Positions 8,715 through 16,999 of a stretch of 64,000 bases of DNA are shown here, one piece after another. The position numbers and the translations under genes were made by a program. The number at the start of each line of letters is the position of its first letter. The stretch's first letter is position 1. The notes beneath the pieces are model-generated. The model was not told the DNA's origin. It did no database searches and saw nothing but the letters and a program-made list of their open reading frames with translations. This DNA comes from Pedobacter westerhofensis. GTDB taxonomy: Bacteria; Bacteroidota; Bacteroidia; Sphingobacteriales; Sphingobacteriaceae. The stretch is taken from contig NZ_FXTN01000003.1 of assembly GCF_900182595.1 (NCBI RefSeq), positions 558,001 through 622,000 on the forward strand, written 5' to 3'.

Positions 8715-9071
8715 TTAGCCGCCTGATTTTTTTACTTTAAATCCTTCTTTTTGCAAAATCAACATTACTTTATCTCTAAAATCTCCCTGAATGATGATCT
8801 CTCCATCCTTGGCGCCCCCTCCTACCCCACACTTTGTTTTCAGCATTTTAGCCAGGGTCTCCAGCGCCGCTTCCGTTCCGCGGTATCCGGTGATGAGTGT
8901 AACAGCCTTTCCGCCCCTGTTCTTACGGTCGAGGGTCACCCTGAGGTCCTGCTGGTTGTTTGCCACAGCTTCTTCAGCAGGTTCCTGCTCCTGCTCATAA
9001 TTAAATGAAGGATCGGTAGAATACATGATTCCGCCAAGGTCGCTGAGTAATTTTTTCTTTGGGTTGCTCAT
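8715..9071 (-). CDS. SUI1/eIF1-like translation factor (YciH family)
   Basis: 118 residues. The C-terminal two-thirds is a SUI1 domain: LRVTLDRKNRGGKAVTLITG, then LAKMLKTKCGVGGGAKDGEII and IQGDFRDKVMLILQKEGF. Bacterial SUI1 proteins resemble eukaryotic eIF1 and are thought to influence start-codon selection, though their role in bacteria is not settled. The start lies 6 bp after the stop of the lipid kinase gene, so the two are co-transcribed. Confidence 0.9.
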   Translation of the reverse strand: MSNPKKKLLSDLGGIMYSTDPSFNYEQEQEPAEEAVANNQQDLRVTLDRKNRGGKAVTLITGYRGTEAALETLAKMLKTKCGVGGGAKDGEIIIQGDFRDKVMLILQKEGFKVKKSGG

Positions 9072-9077
9072 ATTCGT

Positions 9078-10004
9078 TTAGCTGATGGCAGCGTTGTCTG
9101 CCGGTATAATAACATTGAGTGATAAGGGCGAGATAGACACGGCAATGTCCCTTCCCATAAAAAAGGGTTCTCCGTCAATATGTATGGCCGCATCCTCTGC
9201 CCGGGTAATCTGTATATCCTTCCCCCTGATAATCTCAACCATATCAGACTGGTCTGTGCTCGCATTCAACATATGATACGCCAGCAAAGGAATCTTGTAT
9301 AGCGGAAATGATTTGATGATACAAACGTCGAGCAAGCCATCTGTTACTGATGCCTGGGGCGAAACATGTGCGTTGTTCCCATACTGTGATGAGTTGGCAA
9401 CACTCACTACAAACGCAGTCCGCGTATATCCTTCACCGTCTATCAGCAAATGATATTTTTCAGGTTTGTAATTAATCATTTCTTTGAGCCCAAGTTTAAT
9501 ATAGCCTGAAAGACCTCTCTTTTTATTGCCTACAAACACAGAGCTGATGTGCGCATCAAATCCCATTCCTGCCATATTAAAGAAAAACTTATCATTAAAG
9601 GTTCCGGTATCTATCTTTACTACATTCAGGCCATTGATCACCTGAATCGATTTTGCGGTATTCATCGGGATCTTCAGAAATCTTGCCAGTCCATTTCCCG
9701 AACCAAAAGGAATGATCCCAAGAATCTTTTGCTGCTGCATTACTTTTGTTGCAATCTCATTGATCGTACCATCACCGCCTACCGCTACAATAATGTCAAA
9801 ATTCTTGTTGGCTGCTTCCTCCGCAATTTCGGCCGCATGTCCCACATATTCTGTAAAGCTATAATTCGGATTAAATTTGGAGCGGTCCAGGTTTGCATCA
9901 ATGATCGCTGGTATCTTTAATTTGTCCTTGCCACCAGATATAGGATTGATAATAAATAGAATGTTTGACTTTGCCAAAGGGGTATGAATTAAATTCGAGT
10001 ACAA
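9078..10004 (-). CDS. Diacylglycerol kinase-like lipid kinase
   Basis: 308 residues if the TTG at 10004 is used. No ATG exists before the first domain strand, and a second TTG at 9977 (giving MAKSNILFIINPISGG) is an equally good start. The catalytic domain shows FIINPISGG, the GGDGTINE signature (VAVGGDGTINEIATKV), PFGSGNGLARFL, and a C-terminal HIDGEPFF strand, all typical of the YegS/DagK family. The substrate (diacylglycerol or another lipid) cannot be read from sequence. The gene is divergent from metK, whose promoter lies immediately upstream. A paralogue lies at 58325-59218. Confidence 0.85.
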   Translation of the reverse strand: MYSNLIHTPLAKSNILFIINPISGGKDKLKIPAIIDANLDRSKFNPNYSFTEYVGHAAEIAEEAANKNFDIIVAVGGDGTINEIATKVMQQQKILGIIPFGSGNGLARFLKIPMNTAKSIQVINGLNVVKIDTGTFNDKFFFNMAGMGFDAHISSVFVGNKKRGLSGYIKLGLKEMINYKPEKYHLLIDGEGYTRTAFVVSVANSSQYGNNAHVSPQASVTDGLLDVCIIKSFPLYKIPLLAYHMLNASTDQSDMVEIIRGKDIQITRAEDAAIHIDGEPFFMGRDIAVSISPLSLNVIIPADNAAIS

Positions 10005-10018
10005 AATAATTGATATTT

Positions 10019-10050
10019 TTTGACTAATTTGAATATATATAGTAATTTTG
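10019..10050 (+). promoter_or_regulatory. metK promoter (TTTG-N20-TAATTTTG)
   Basis: TTTG at 10019-10022 and TAATTTTG at 10043-10050 match the Bacteroidota -33 and -7 consensus with a 20-bp spacer. The implied start, about 6-8 bases further on, coincides with the first paired base of the riboswitch at about 10058-10061, which supports both calls. Confidence 0.65.
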
Positions 10051-10057
10051 CAATCCT

Positions 10058-10127
10058 AAGGTGGACTGATTTGCGATGTTATGTATACATAACGGGATTG
10101 CAACCACGTAAAAAAAAGTGCTAACCA
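10058..10127 (+). promoter_or_regulatory. SAM-II type riboswitch upstream of metK
   Basis: GTGG (10061-10064) pairs with CCAC (10104-10107). Between and after these lie the blocks I know from SAM-II (SAM_alpha) aptamers: CTGATTT at 10066-10072, ATTGCAA at 10097-10103, and GCTAA at 10120-10124 following an A-rich linker. A perfect hairpin GTTATG-TATA-CATAAC (10078-10093) is inserted in the variable region. The gene controlled is metK, which makes the ligand S-adenosylmethionine, so feedback repression fits. The aptamer ends about 85 bases before the start codon, and no U-tract terminator is evident in between, so the expression platform is unclear. Confidence 0.75.
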
Positions 10128-10211
10128 TTCATACACTTCCTTTTACTGCCTGTTTTTGCAGGGTCATTATCCATTTTATATAATTGTTGATTATAAAATT
10201 AATTATTTAAA

Positions 10212-11480
10212 ATGTCGTATTTATTTACATCAGAATCTGTCTCTGAAGGTCATCCGGATAAAGTAGCAGATCAAATTTCAGATGCACTAATTGATAATTT
10301 CTTAGCGTTTGACCCCGAATCCAAAGTTGCATGTGAAACATTAGTAACAACCGGACAGGTTTTCCTGGCGGGAGAGGTTAAATCGAAAGCCTATCTTGAC
10401 GTTCAAAAAATTGCCAGGGAAGTAATCAGCAAAATTGGTTATACCAAAGGCGAATACATGTTCGACAGCAATTCATGCAGCGTATTATCTGCTATCCATG
10501 AGCAGTCGCCTGACATTAATCAGGGTGTTGACAAAGCTGACAAAACTACTCAGGGCGCAGGCGACCAGGGTATGATGTTCGGATATGCAACAATCGAAAC
10601 TGACAATTTCATGCCTTTAGCGCTCGACCTTGCACATAAGATCCTGATCGAACTGGCTGCTATCCGCCGTGAAGACAGCGAAATTAAATATTTACGCCCT
10701 GATGCCAAGTCTCAGGTAACGTTGGAATATAATGACAACAATGAGCCGGTAAGGATTGATTCGATTGTTGTTTCTACACAGCATGATGATTTTGATGAAG
10801 AGCAGACTATGCTTAAAAAAATCAAAGACGATATTATTAACATCCTTATTCCACGTGTTTCAAGCCAATATCCGCAGTTTGCACACTTGTTTAACAAGGA
10901 TATCAAATATCATATCAACCCAACGGGTAAGTTTGTGATTGGCGGCCCGCATGGAGATACTGGCCTGACAGGCAGAAAGATCATTGTTGATACCTACGGT
11001 GGTAAAGGTGCCCACGGTGGTGGTGCGTTCTCAGGAAAAGACCCATCTAAAGTTGACCGTTCTGCAGCTTATGCAACAAGACACATCGCTAAAAACTTAG
11101 TTGCAGGTGGTGTTGCCGACGAAGTTCTGGTACAGGTTTCTTACGCAATCGGTGTTGCACAGCCAATGGGTATTTACGTAAATACTTACGGAACTGCGAA
11201 AGTTAAGGATGCTGAAGGCAAAACACTAACTGACGGCGCTATCGCCAAAGAAGTGGAAAAAATCTTCGACATGACTCCTTATGGTATCGAAACCAGATTA
11301 AAACTGCGTAACCCGATCTATTCTGAGACTGCTGCTTATGGTCACTTCGGTAAGAAAAACGAGGTGGTGACGAAAGTATTCAAAGCTTCTAACGGCGAAG
11401 AGTCTTCTGTTGAAGTTGAATTGTTTACCTGGGAAAAATTAGACCATGTAGATGCTGTTAAAGCGGCATTTTCTCTATAA
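10212..11480 (+). CDS. metK: S-adenosylmethionine synthetase
   Basis: 422 residues, full length. The enzyme makes S-adenosylmethionine from ATP and methionine. Motifs seen: [17 protein letters not shown] at the N-terminus (His and Asp of the active site), the ATP loop [28 protein letters not shown], and the glycine-rich loop [16 protein letters not shown]. It is preceded by a SAM-II type riboswitch and followed by two hairpins, so it is a one-gene unit. Confidence 0.97.
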   Translation: MSYLFTSESVSEGHPDKVADQISDALIDNFLAFDPESKVACETLVTTGQVFLAGEVKSKAYLDVQKIAREVISKIGYTKGEYMFDSNSCSVLSAIHEQSPDINQGVDKADKTTQGAGDQGMMFGYATIETDNFMPLALDLAHKILIELAAIRREDSEIKYLRPDAKSQVTLEYNDNNEPVRIDSIVVSTQHDDFDEEQTMLKKIKDDIINILIPRVSSQYPQFAHLFNKDIKYHINPTGKFVIGGPHGDTGLTGRKIIVDTYGGKGAHGGGAFSGKDPSKVDRSAAYATRHIAKNLVAGGVADEVLVQVSYAIGVAQPMGIYVNTYGTAKVKDAEGKTLTDGAIAKEVEKIFDMTPYGIETRLKLRNPIYSETAAYGHFGKKNEVVTKVFKASNGEESSVEVELFTWEKLDHVDAVKAAFSL

Positions 11481-11491
11481 ACTATTTAAAC

Positions 11492-11514
11492 AGGTGATAT
11501 AAAAATCACCTTTT
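11492..11514 (+). terminator. Short hairpin after metK
   Basis: GGTGAT (11493-11498) and ATCACC (11505-11510) pair over a 6-base loop and are followed by TTTT. It lies 13 bp after the metK stop and is probably the first of two tandem terminators. Confidence 0.45.
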
Positions 11515-11516
11515 AT

Positions 11517-11551
11517 AAGGCTGTATCGTTTTGAACGAATACAGCCTTTTT
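11517..11551 (+). terminator. Intrinsic terminator of metK
   Basis: GGCTGTAT (11519-11526) and ATACAGCC (11539-11546) form an 8-bp stem, extended inward by GTT/AAC, and are followed by a run of T. Confidence 0.75.
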
Positions 11552-11615
11552 GTTTGCGGTCTCAATTTTTTATAACGATATTATTTACGTAGTATTAAGA
11601 ATAGACTAAAAAACG

Positions 11616-13160
11616 ATGCGCAAAATTATACTGATATTTTTTATAGCCCTTCAGTCCGGAAGCCTCTATGCCCAGCAGGCAAAAACCCCGGACCAGATTT
11701 ATGGACAGCTCTTTGTTGATGTCCAGATGCAAAATGTATTGAAAGACGGAAAGACATTTGTTGACTGCGAGCCAAAAAGAAGCCCAAAATTAATCCTGCA
11801 GGATTATATCAGGCTCAGGAAAAGTAAAGGATTCAGTCTAAAAGATTTTGTTGCAAACAATTTCGTATTTCCAGATACCAACACGACCGTAGCAGTTACT
11901 ACAAACCAATCCGTTGTACAGCATATCAATGATTTATGGACAGGGTTGGAACGCGTACCTTCAGGCAAAGTTGCCAATAGCAGCCTGCTTAACCTGCCCT
12001 ACCCCTATATCGTGCCAGGAGGCCGTTTCAGAGAAATCTATTATTGGGACAGTTATTTTACTATGCTTGGACTGAAGGCATCCGGTAAAGATGAAGTGAT
12101 AGAAAACATGATCAGGAACTTTGCTGCACTGATCAGGCAATACGGTCATATTCCTAATGGAAATAGAAATTATTACCTGAGCAGGTCTCAGCCGCCCTTT
12201 TTTGCACTCATGATAGATCTGCTTGCTCAAATCAAAAACAAAGAGGTTTATATTACCTACCTGCCCTATCTGGAAAAAGAATATGCCTACTGGATGGACA
12301 AATCTGCTGCAACAAAACATGTAATGACGATGCCGGATGGAAGCCTGCTGAACCGCTATTATGATCAGCTGAATATTCCCCGGCAGGAATCTTACAAGGA
12401 AGACGTATTGAGTGCCGGAGAAGCCGGGAACCAGAACCCCGGGTTATACCGTGATATCCGTTCAGCAGCAGAAAGTGGATGGGATTTTAGTAGTCGGTGG
12501 TTTTCAGACGGAACACAGTTAAAAACCATTCAAACCACCCAAATTATACCGGTAGACCTCAATTGTCTTTTGTATCATCTGGAAAGCACCCTTCAGAAAA
12601 GTTATGCAGCAAAACACAATACAGCAAAAGAAAAGCTGTACCGCAACCTGGCCCAAAAGAGAAAGCAAAGTATACAAAAATATTTCTGGTCGGCCAGGGA
12701 TCAATGGTATACGGATTACAATTATAAAACGAAACAAAAGTCGGCCGTACTCAGTCTGGCAGGGATGTTCCCTCTGTTTTTTAACATCGCAGATCAAAAA
12801 CAGGCACAACTGTCAAAGGTTACACTTGAACAGAAATTCCTGAGAGCCGGCGGACTCAGCACTACACTGCACAATACACACCAGCAGTGGGATGCTCCCA
12901 ACGGCTGGGCACCTTTGCAATGGATCTCTGTTACCGGTCTTGAAAACTACGGCTACAGCGACCTGGCGAAGAACATTGCGATCCGCTGGGTAGACCTGAA
13001 TACAAGGGTTTACCGCAGTACCGGAAAACTGATGGAAAAATATAATGTAGTAGATATCCACTTAACCGCAGGGGGTGGAGAATACACTTCACAGGATGGC
13101 TTCGGATGGACAAATGGTGTTTTATTGGGTCTGATCAGGAAATATAATTTACCTGAATAA
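11616..13160 (+). CDS. treA: Periplasmic trehalase (GH37)
   Basis: 514 residues with a signal peptide (MRKIILIFFIALQSGSLYA). It hydrolyses trehalose to two glucose molecules. Both family signatures are present: PGGRFREIYYWDSY at 134-147 and QWDAPNGWAP at 424-433. The likely catalytic acid is Asp290 in ESGWDFSSRW. The signal peptide places it in the periplasm or on the cell surface, so it is probably for using external trehalose rather than for stress turnover. No transporter or regulator is adjacent. The next gene, 52 bp on, is a small protein of unknown function. Confidence 0.93.
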   Translation: MRKIILIFFIALQSGSLYAQQAKTPDQIYGQLFVDVQMQNVLKDGKTFVDCEPKRSPKLILQDYIRLRKSKGFSLKDFVANNFVFPDTNTTVAVTTNQSVVQHINDLWTGLERVPSGKVANSSLLNLPYPYIVPGGRFREIYYWDSYFTMLGLKASGKDEVIENMIRNFAALIRQYGHIPNGNRNYYLSRSQPPFFALMIDLLAQIKNKEVYITYLPYLEKEYAYWMDKSAATKHVMTMPDGSLLNRYYDQLNIPRQESYKEDVLSAGEAGNQNPGLYRDIRSAAESGWDFSSRWFSDGTQLKTIQTTQIIPVDLNCLLYHLESTLQKSYAAKHNTAKEKLYRNLAQKRKQSIQKYFWSARDQWYTDYNYKTKQKSAVLSLAGMFPLFFNIADQKQAQLSKVTLEQKFLRAGGLSTTLHNTHQQWDAPNGWAPLQWISVTGLENYGYSDLAKNIAIRWVDLNTRVYRSTGKLMEKYNVVDIHLTAGGGEYTSQDGFGWTNGVLLGLIRKYNLPE

Positions 13161-13212
13161 AAAAACGAAACCATTTACTACGGGCATTGTTATAGAGAAA
13201 ACAATCTTTATT

Positions 13213-13560
13213 ATGGAACAGCCAGTAGAAATGACCACACTTAGCCAGATTTTGGAAAAACTGAGACAAAAAGGTTTAGACAACGAAATAAAGATGACCG
13301 ACCATGGTAAAATGCAAGGTACCGGTCTCAATAAAATTTATAATCCTGAAGATCTTACTATCATAAAAACTTACCGCTTTGAAGGTGACTCTGATCCTGC
13401 GGACAATTCTGTGCTTTATCTTCTTGAAGATAAAGACGGACAAATTGGTTATATAATGGATGCGTATGGTATGTACAGTTCACAGGAAAATACGGGTTTT
13501 GATGACTTTTTAAAGAAAATCCCGACAGCAGACAGAGATCTGCAGGAACTTTTTAAATAA
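13213..13560 (+). CDS. Small conserved cytosolic protein, function unknown
   Basis: 115 residues, acidic, with no signal or membrane segment. Notable stretches are KMTDHGKMQGTGLNKIYNPEDL, the next block IIKTYRFEGDSDPADNSVLY, and GYIMDAYGMYSSQENTGFDDFL. I recognise it as a small-protein family common in Bacteroidota, but know of no established function. It lies 52 bp after the trehalase gene and is followed by a strong terminator, so it may be co-transcribed with treA. Confidence 0.8.
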   Translation: MEQPVEMTTLSQILEKLRQKGLDNEIKMTDHGKMQGTGLNKIYNPEDLTIIKTYRFEGDSDPADNSVLYLLEDKDGQIGYIMDAYGMYSSQENTGFDDFLKKIPTADRDLQELFK

Positions 13561-13580
13561 CAGGACAGAAGAAGATTTAA

Positions 13581-13617
13581 AAAAAACCCAGGTGGACTGA
13601 TTCCATCTGGGTTTTTT
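13581..13617 (+). terminator. Strong intrinsic terminator
   Basis: The A6-CCCAGGTGGA arm (13581-13596) and TCCATCTGGG-T6 arm (13601-13616) form a 16-bp stem with one G-T pair and a 4-base loop. It can act in both directions, serving the small gene on the plus strand and the SDR gene on the minus strand. Confidence 0.85.
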
Positions 13618-13659
13618 GTATTCATACCAACTGATTCATCCCTGTATCAGGAAAGACAA

Positions 13660-14472
13660 TTACTTGATGTTGTAATAACCGTTGATCATTTTAGAGAACA
13701 TGGTACTTGGCAACAATGCTTTGACGATTAAAGGCAGTCTGGTCTGACCAAAATCACCTGCCAGATAACGGTGTGCAGGTTTAGAGCTGGAAACAATTTT
13801 AGCAATCAGTTTTCCTACAACAGCGGGATCACCGCCATTAATTTCATTTTCTTCCTGAACGTCTATCGCCGCTGCATATTCAGCCTCCAGCTTTGGATGT
13901 TTGAATGGAAACTTCATCTTGTCACGTGTGCTGGTATTGGCTGTTTTAAAATCGCCCGGGTTCACTACTACAACATCAACACCGGTGTTTTGTAATTCCA
14001 TACGCAGAGATTGCGAATAGCCTTCCAGTGCAAACTTTGCCGCTACATATTTACTCTGATAAGCAAGGCCAAATAAACCTGCCATCGAACTCATGTTGAT
14101 CACCAGCCCTTTTTTCTGCTCAATCATCCCGGGCAAAACAGCTGTGCTTAAGCGAACCACCCCAAAGAAATTAACCTCAAATTGTTTTTTAGCAAATTCT
14201 ACTGGTGTGCTGTATGCAGGCCCTGCAGTTACAATACCCGCATTGTTAATCAATACATCTATTTTTCCCTGCTCCTTTATAATCTGTTCAACTCCCGAAT
14301 TTACCGAGGCGTCGTCAGTAACATCCATCTCTAAGGGAATAAAAGAGATGTTTTTTAATTCTTTAATACTGCGACTAGCGCCATAAACGATATGACCATC
14401 AGCCTGCAGTGCATTCGCAGACGCCAGGCCAAAACCGGATGATGCACCTGTAATAAGGATTACTTTTTTCAT
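13660..14472 (-). CDS. Short-chain dehydrogenase/reductase
   Basis: 270 residues, the usual size of classical SDRs. It has the cofactor motif TGASSGFG near the N-terminus, NNAG (VLINNAGIV), the active-site Ser in INMSSMAG, and the YxxxK motif YVAAK. The family oxidises or reduces alcohols and ketones with NAD(P); the substrate cannot be told. It stands alone, with a terminator on one side and a divergent gene on the other. Confidence 0.9.
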   Translation of the reverse strand: MKKVILITGASSGFGLASANALQADGHIVYGASRSIKELKNISFIPLEMDVTDDASVNSGVEQIIKEQGKIDVLINNAGIVTAGPAYSTPVEFAKKQFEVNFFGVVRLSTAVLPGMIEQKKGLVINMSSMAGLFGLAYQSKYVAAKFALEGYSQSLRMELQNTGVDVVVVNPGDFKTANTSTRDKMKFPFKHPKLEAEYAAAIDVQEENEINGGDPAVVGKLIAKIVSSSKPAHRYLAGDFGQTRLPLIVKALLPSTMFSKMINGYYNIK

Positions 14473-14689
14473 TATTATCGTTTTATGAGTTTAAATATAT
14501 AAGCTGGTCACAAAGATTAGCCTGCTCTTCATCATATTGCTGCAATTATAGATGAAATTGTTTAATACTAATCAATGCGGCTGCAATTTTATAGTATTAT
14601 CAGGGATTTCTCTATACCCGATACTGGGGATATTACCAGAGCCTAGGTTTAATTACATATATTGTAGCCATAACGAAGGATTTATAAAA

Positions 14690-14974
14690 ATGCACATGTT
14701 GACGGGATTATGTTTCTTTTATCAAAAAATCATCCTTCCCTCGGTGGTATTCTCGGTGATGCTGTCTTTAATGTTTCAAAAATATGTCGATTTCTTTACA
14801 GGCGCCGGCATTTCATTTATGATTCTGCTCCCTGTTATGCAGTATCTCACCTATGAAATCAGAAAGCCCGGCGAATACTTTTTTTATTATAACCTGGGCC
14901 TGAGCAAACTGATATTATGGATAACTACAATTAGTATCAGCGCCGTATCAGGTATTTCGATTGCACTCATATGA
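14690..14974 (+). CDS. Small membrane protein, probable ABC transporter subunit
   Basis: 94 residues from the ATG at 14690 (a second ATG lies at 14696). Three hydrophobic segments cover most of it: about 10-28, 36-54 and 70-92. An in-frame extension back to 14552 is rich in Cys and Asn and looks non-coding. The stop codon overlaps the start of the ATP-binding protein gene by 4 bp (ATGA), so the two are translationally coupled. I infer a membrane partner of that ATPase, but three helices is very small for an ABC permease. The family is unknown to me. Confidence 0.6.
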   Translation: MHMLTGLCFFYQKIILPSVVFSVMLSLMFQKYVDFFTGAGISFMILLPVMQYLTYEIRKPGEYFFYYNLGLSKLILWITTISISAVSGISIALI

Positions 14975-15651
14975 GCGGATTGCATGCCGACAGCATCAGG
15001 AAAGAAATTAATGCCAGACAAATTCTCAGCGATGTATTTATTTCATGTCAGCCAGGACAAATCATTGGCCTCCTTGGCAGAAACGGATCCGGAAAGTCTA
15101 CCCTGTTAAAAATAATTTTCGGTTCATTGGCTGCCGATCATAAATATGTGGCGGTAAATGCCCGAAAGCTCAATTCTTTATTCGAAAGCAGAAAACTGAT
15201 CCATTATCTCCCGCAGGATAATTTCCTGCCCGATCATATCCAAATAAAAACGATTATTTCATGCTTTTGCAGCAGTGCCGCGCTTTCCCTGCTGCTGGCA
15301 GAGGATCTGATTAAGCCATTTTTAAAAAGTAAAATCAATCAGTTGTCTGGCGGCGAAAAAAGAATTGTAGAAGTGATGATGATGCTTTATTCCGATGCGG
15401 AGTATCTGCTCTTTGATGAGCCTTTCAATGGGATCTCTCCGCTGCATATTGAGATTTTGAAAAAACTCATTCAGAAACATTCCGTCAGTAAAGGAATTAT
15501 TATTACTGATCATAGTTATGAGCATGTGCTTGATATCGCAACCAACGTGATTTTATTGGACAAAGGCAATACTAAAGTAATCACAGAACACAGACAGCTG
15601 GTGGAACTTGGGTATTTACCTGCATCGGCATCGTCCGTATTGAAGCAGTAA
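14971..15651 (+). CDS. ABC transporter ATP-binding protein
   Basis: 226 residues, one nucleotide-binding domain. Walker A is GRNGSGKST, the signature is LSGGEKR, Walker B is YLLFDEP, and the H-loop His lies in IIITDHSYEHVL. The ATPase powers transport through a membrane partner, probably the 94-residue protein encoded just upstream. No other permease gene is adjacent. It ends 64 bp before the left end of the island. Confidence 0.87.
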   Translation: MSGLHADSIRKEINARQILSDVFISCQPGQIIGLLGRNGSGKSTLLKIIFGSLAADHKYVAVNARKLNSLFESRKLIHYLPQDNFLPDHIQIKTIISCFCSSAALSLLLAEDLIKPFLKSKINQLSGGEKRIVEVMMMLYSDAEYLLFDEPFNGISPLHIEILKKLIQKHSVSKGIIITDHSYEHVLDIATNVILLDKGNTKVITEHRQLVELGYLPASASSVLKQ

Positions 15652-15683
15652 TTTGTATGGATAGAGCAAAAACCGGAAAACAA

Positions 15684-15713
15684 AAAAGCTCCTCAGAAAT
15701 CTGAAGAGCTTTT
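15684..15713. terminator. Bidirectional terminator at the left island edge
   Basis: AAAAGCTC (15684-15691) and GAGCTTTT (15706-15713) pair, then TCAGA and TCTGA after one mismatch, with an AA loop. It follows the ABC gene on the plus strand. Before the island inserted it would also have ended the tRNA-Asp transcript on the minus strand, since the tRNA-end copy begins one base later. Confidence 0.65.
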
Positions 15714-15714
15714 A

Positions 15715-15728
15715 GCGGACCGGACGGG
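15715..15728. repeat. attL: 14-bp copy of the tRNA-Asp 3' end
   Basis: GCGGACCGGACGGG is identical to 23578-23591, the 3' acceptor end of tRNA-Asp. The matches stop exactly at both edges. The same orientation, a tyrosine recombinase gene in between and a tRNA target make this the left attachment site of the island. Confidence 0.8.
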
Positions 15729-15773
15729 TCTTTATGAAAGTAGGTTAACGGCCTTTAAATGACGTTTTTCTAA

Positions 15774-15808
15774 GCTTTTTCGGTTAGTGACTCATGAATT
15801 ACTCACTA
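15774..15808 (+). repeat. Left 35-bp direct repeat (probable integrase arm site)
   Basis: It matches 23445-23479 at 30 of 35 positions, and the last 21 bases (from TGACTCATGAATT) are identical. The block contains inverted AGTGA/TCACT ends, as expected for recombinase arm-type sites. It lies 45 bp inside the attL core. Confidence 0.6.
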
Positions 15809-16034
15809 AAATCATAGTACAATATAGCTGCATTGCTATGATACTAATATACTAATTTTTCGTTGAAAATCAAATAATTGTAGACCCTTTTTTTAATTAA
15901 ATCGCCCTCTAATTGATAGTAAACACAGTTTCACATTATCACACTCATGTTAGGATAAGAACATGGTTCATTATACATTATATATGATAGAATAATCAAC
16001 ATGAAGAATATAATTTTAACAATATAAAACAGCC

Positions 16035-16475
16035 ATGAAAATATTTTTATTGTACTTTTTAATCATAATAGGGTTGTGCTCTTGTGAACGTAGAGGCAAA
16101 AAAATTACTTCTGGTGGGATAACATACATGAACTATAACACAAGGGAAAAGGATACTGCTTATCTTGATATTAAAGGTCATAAGTACAAACACTTGGGTG
16201 CTGTTCCTGACAGTTTAAGAACAACTGAACAGAAAAAACTCATTAATGCTATTAATGATGTGCTTCTCAATGGCGTAGTTGTAGAGGACAATAAAGAAGT
16301 ATTAAAGTTTAGTAAAGAAGAGTGCCTTGCTAGGGGGTTAAACGCACACTACTATGATGAGTTACAAAATAATATTCGTACAAATAATTCCTATTTTGAA
16401 GCCAATGGCAATAAAAACGTTGCTCAAATGAAGGCAAGTTTAGATTCTGTCCTTAGAGGAACAAAAAAAGAATAA
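16035..16475 (+). CDS. Small lipoprotein, function unknown
   Basis: 146 residues with a lipoprotein signal, MKIFLLYFLIIIGLCSC (lipobox ending at Cys15 or Cys17). The mature protein is hydrophilic and Lys/Asn-rich, with a long probable helix late on (FSKEECLARGLNAHYYDELQ). I recognise no family. It is the first gene inside the left end of the island and stands alone, far from the recombinase. Confidence 0.7.
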   Translation: MKIFLLYFLIIIGLCSCERRGKKITSGGITYMNYNTREKDTAYLDIKGHKYKHLGAVPDSLRTTEQKKLINAINDVLLNGVVVEDNKEVLKFSKEECLARGLNAHYYDELQNNIRTNNSYFEANGNKNVAQMKASLDSVLRGTKKE

Positions 16476-16999
16476 CCATGTTGGTCGTACAATGTTGCAG
16501 GCAAGAGTGACAGGATGCCGGCCATATTCCGTAATGTCCCTTTCGGTAAATGCTAAAGCAAAACTCCTTCGGTTTTGCAGGCCGCAAATGAGCGGGGGAA
16601 ATTATGCCTACAGCTTTTCCACTTTAAATTTACGTTTAGAACCTTCGTAATTTAAACACGATTCTTAAATAGCATCAGTCGAATAAAAATTATTATTGTT
16701 TGGGTCGGTGGATGGATTGTAACCAATTCTTAGTTGAAATAGCCGGCTAGAAAATGCAACCCCTGCTACACCTATACCATCTCAGGAATAATGGTTTATC
16801 CAAATAGCAGTTCGAATAGACTAGTAAAACCTATATGCAAAAATAAAGTTCCTATGGCCTGCAATCCATCGTTGTAGGCTATTTTAGTATTTAGGGGAGC
16901 GATGTGCAGTGATCATAACCCGGAGCATTAAAAAATAGCAGGAGATTTCGTTTAATTACTTTTATCTCCAGCTTATTAGTAAAGTCGCTTCTATGTATT
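16476..16999. other. 524-bp gap in the island
   Basis: It holds one possible small gene (16492-16650) in a patch richer in G+C than its surroundings, including a hairpin GCAAAAC/GTTTTGC around 16557-16577. From 16651 to 16999 I see no open frame, RNA or repeat that I can support. Confidence 0.5.
16492..16650 (+). CDS. Possible 52-residue small protein
   Basis: An ATG-to-TAA frame of 52 codons, starting MLQARVTGCRPYSVMSLSV and ending STLNLRLEPS. It is basic and has Cys9 and Cys29. The G+C-richer composition of this short patch against A+T-rich surroundings suggests a distinct origin. No ribosome-binding site or family helps, so it may be a non-coding remnant instead. Confidence 0.25.
   Translation: MLQARVTGCRPYSVMSLSVNAKAKLLRFCRPQMSGGNYAYSFSTLNLRLEPS

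Noticed and set aside
13589..13602. GGTGGACTGATT, identical to the start of the metK riboswitch
   Set aside because: It lies inside the stem-loop of a clear terminator and lacks the TTGCAACCAC and GCTAA blocks, so the match is chance.
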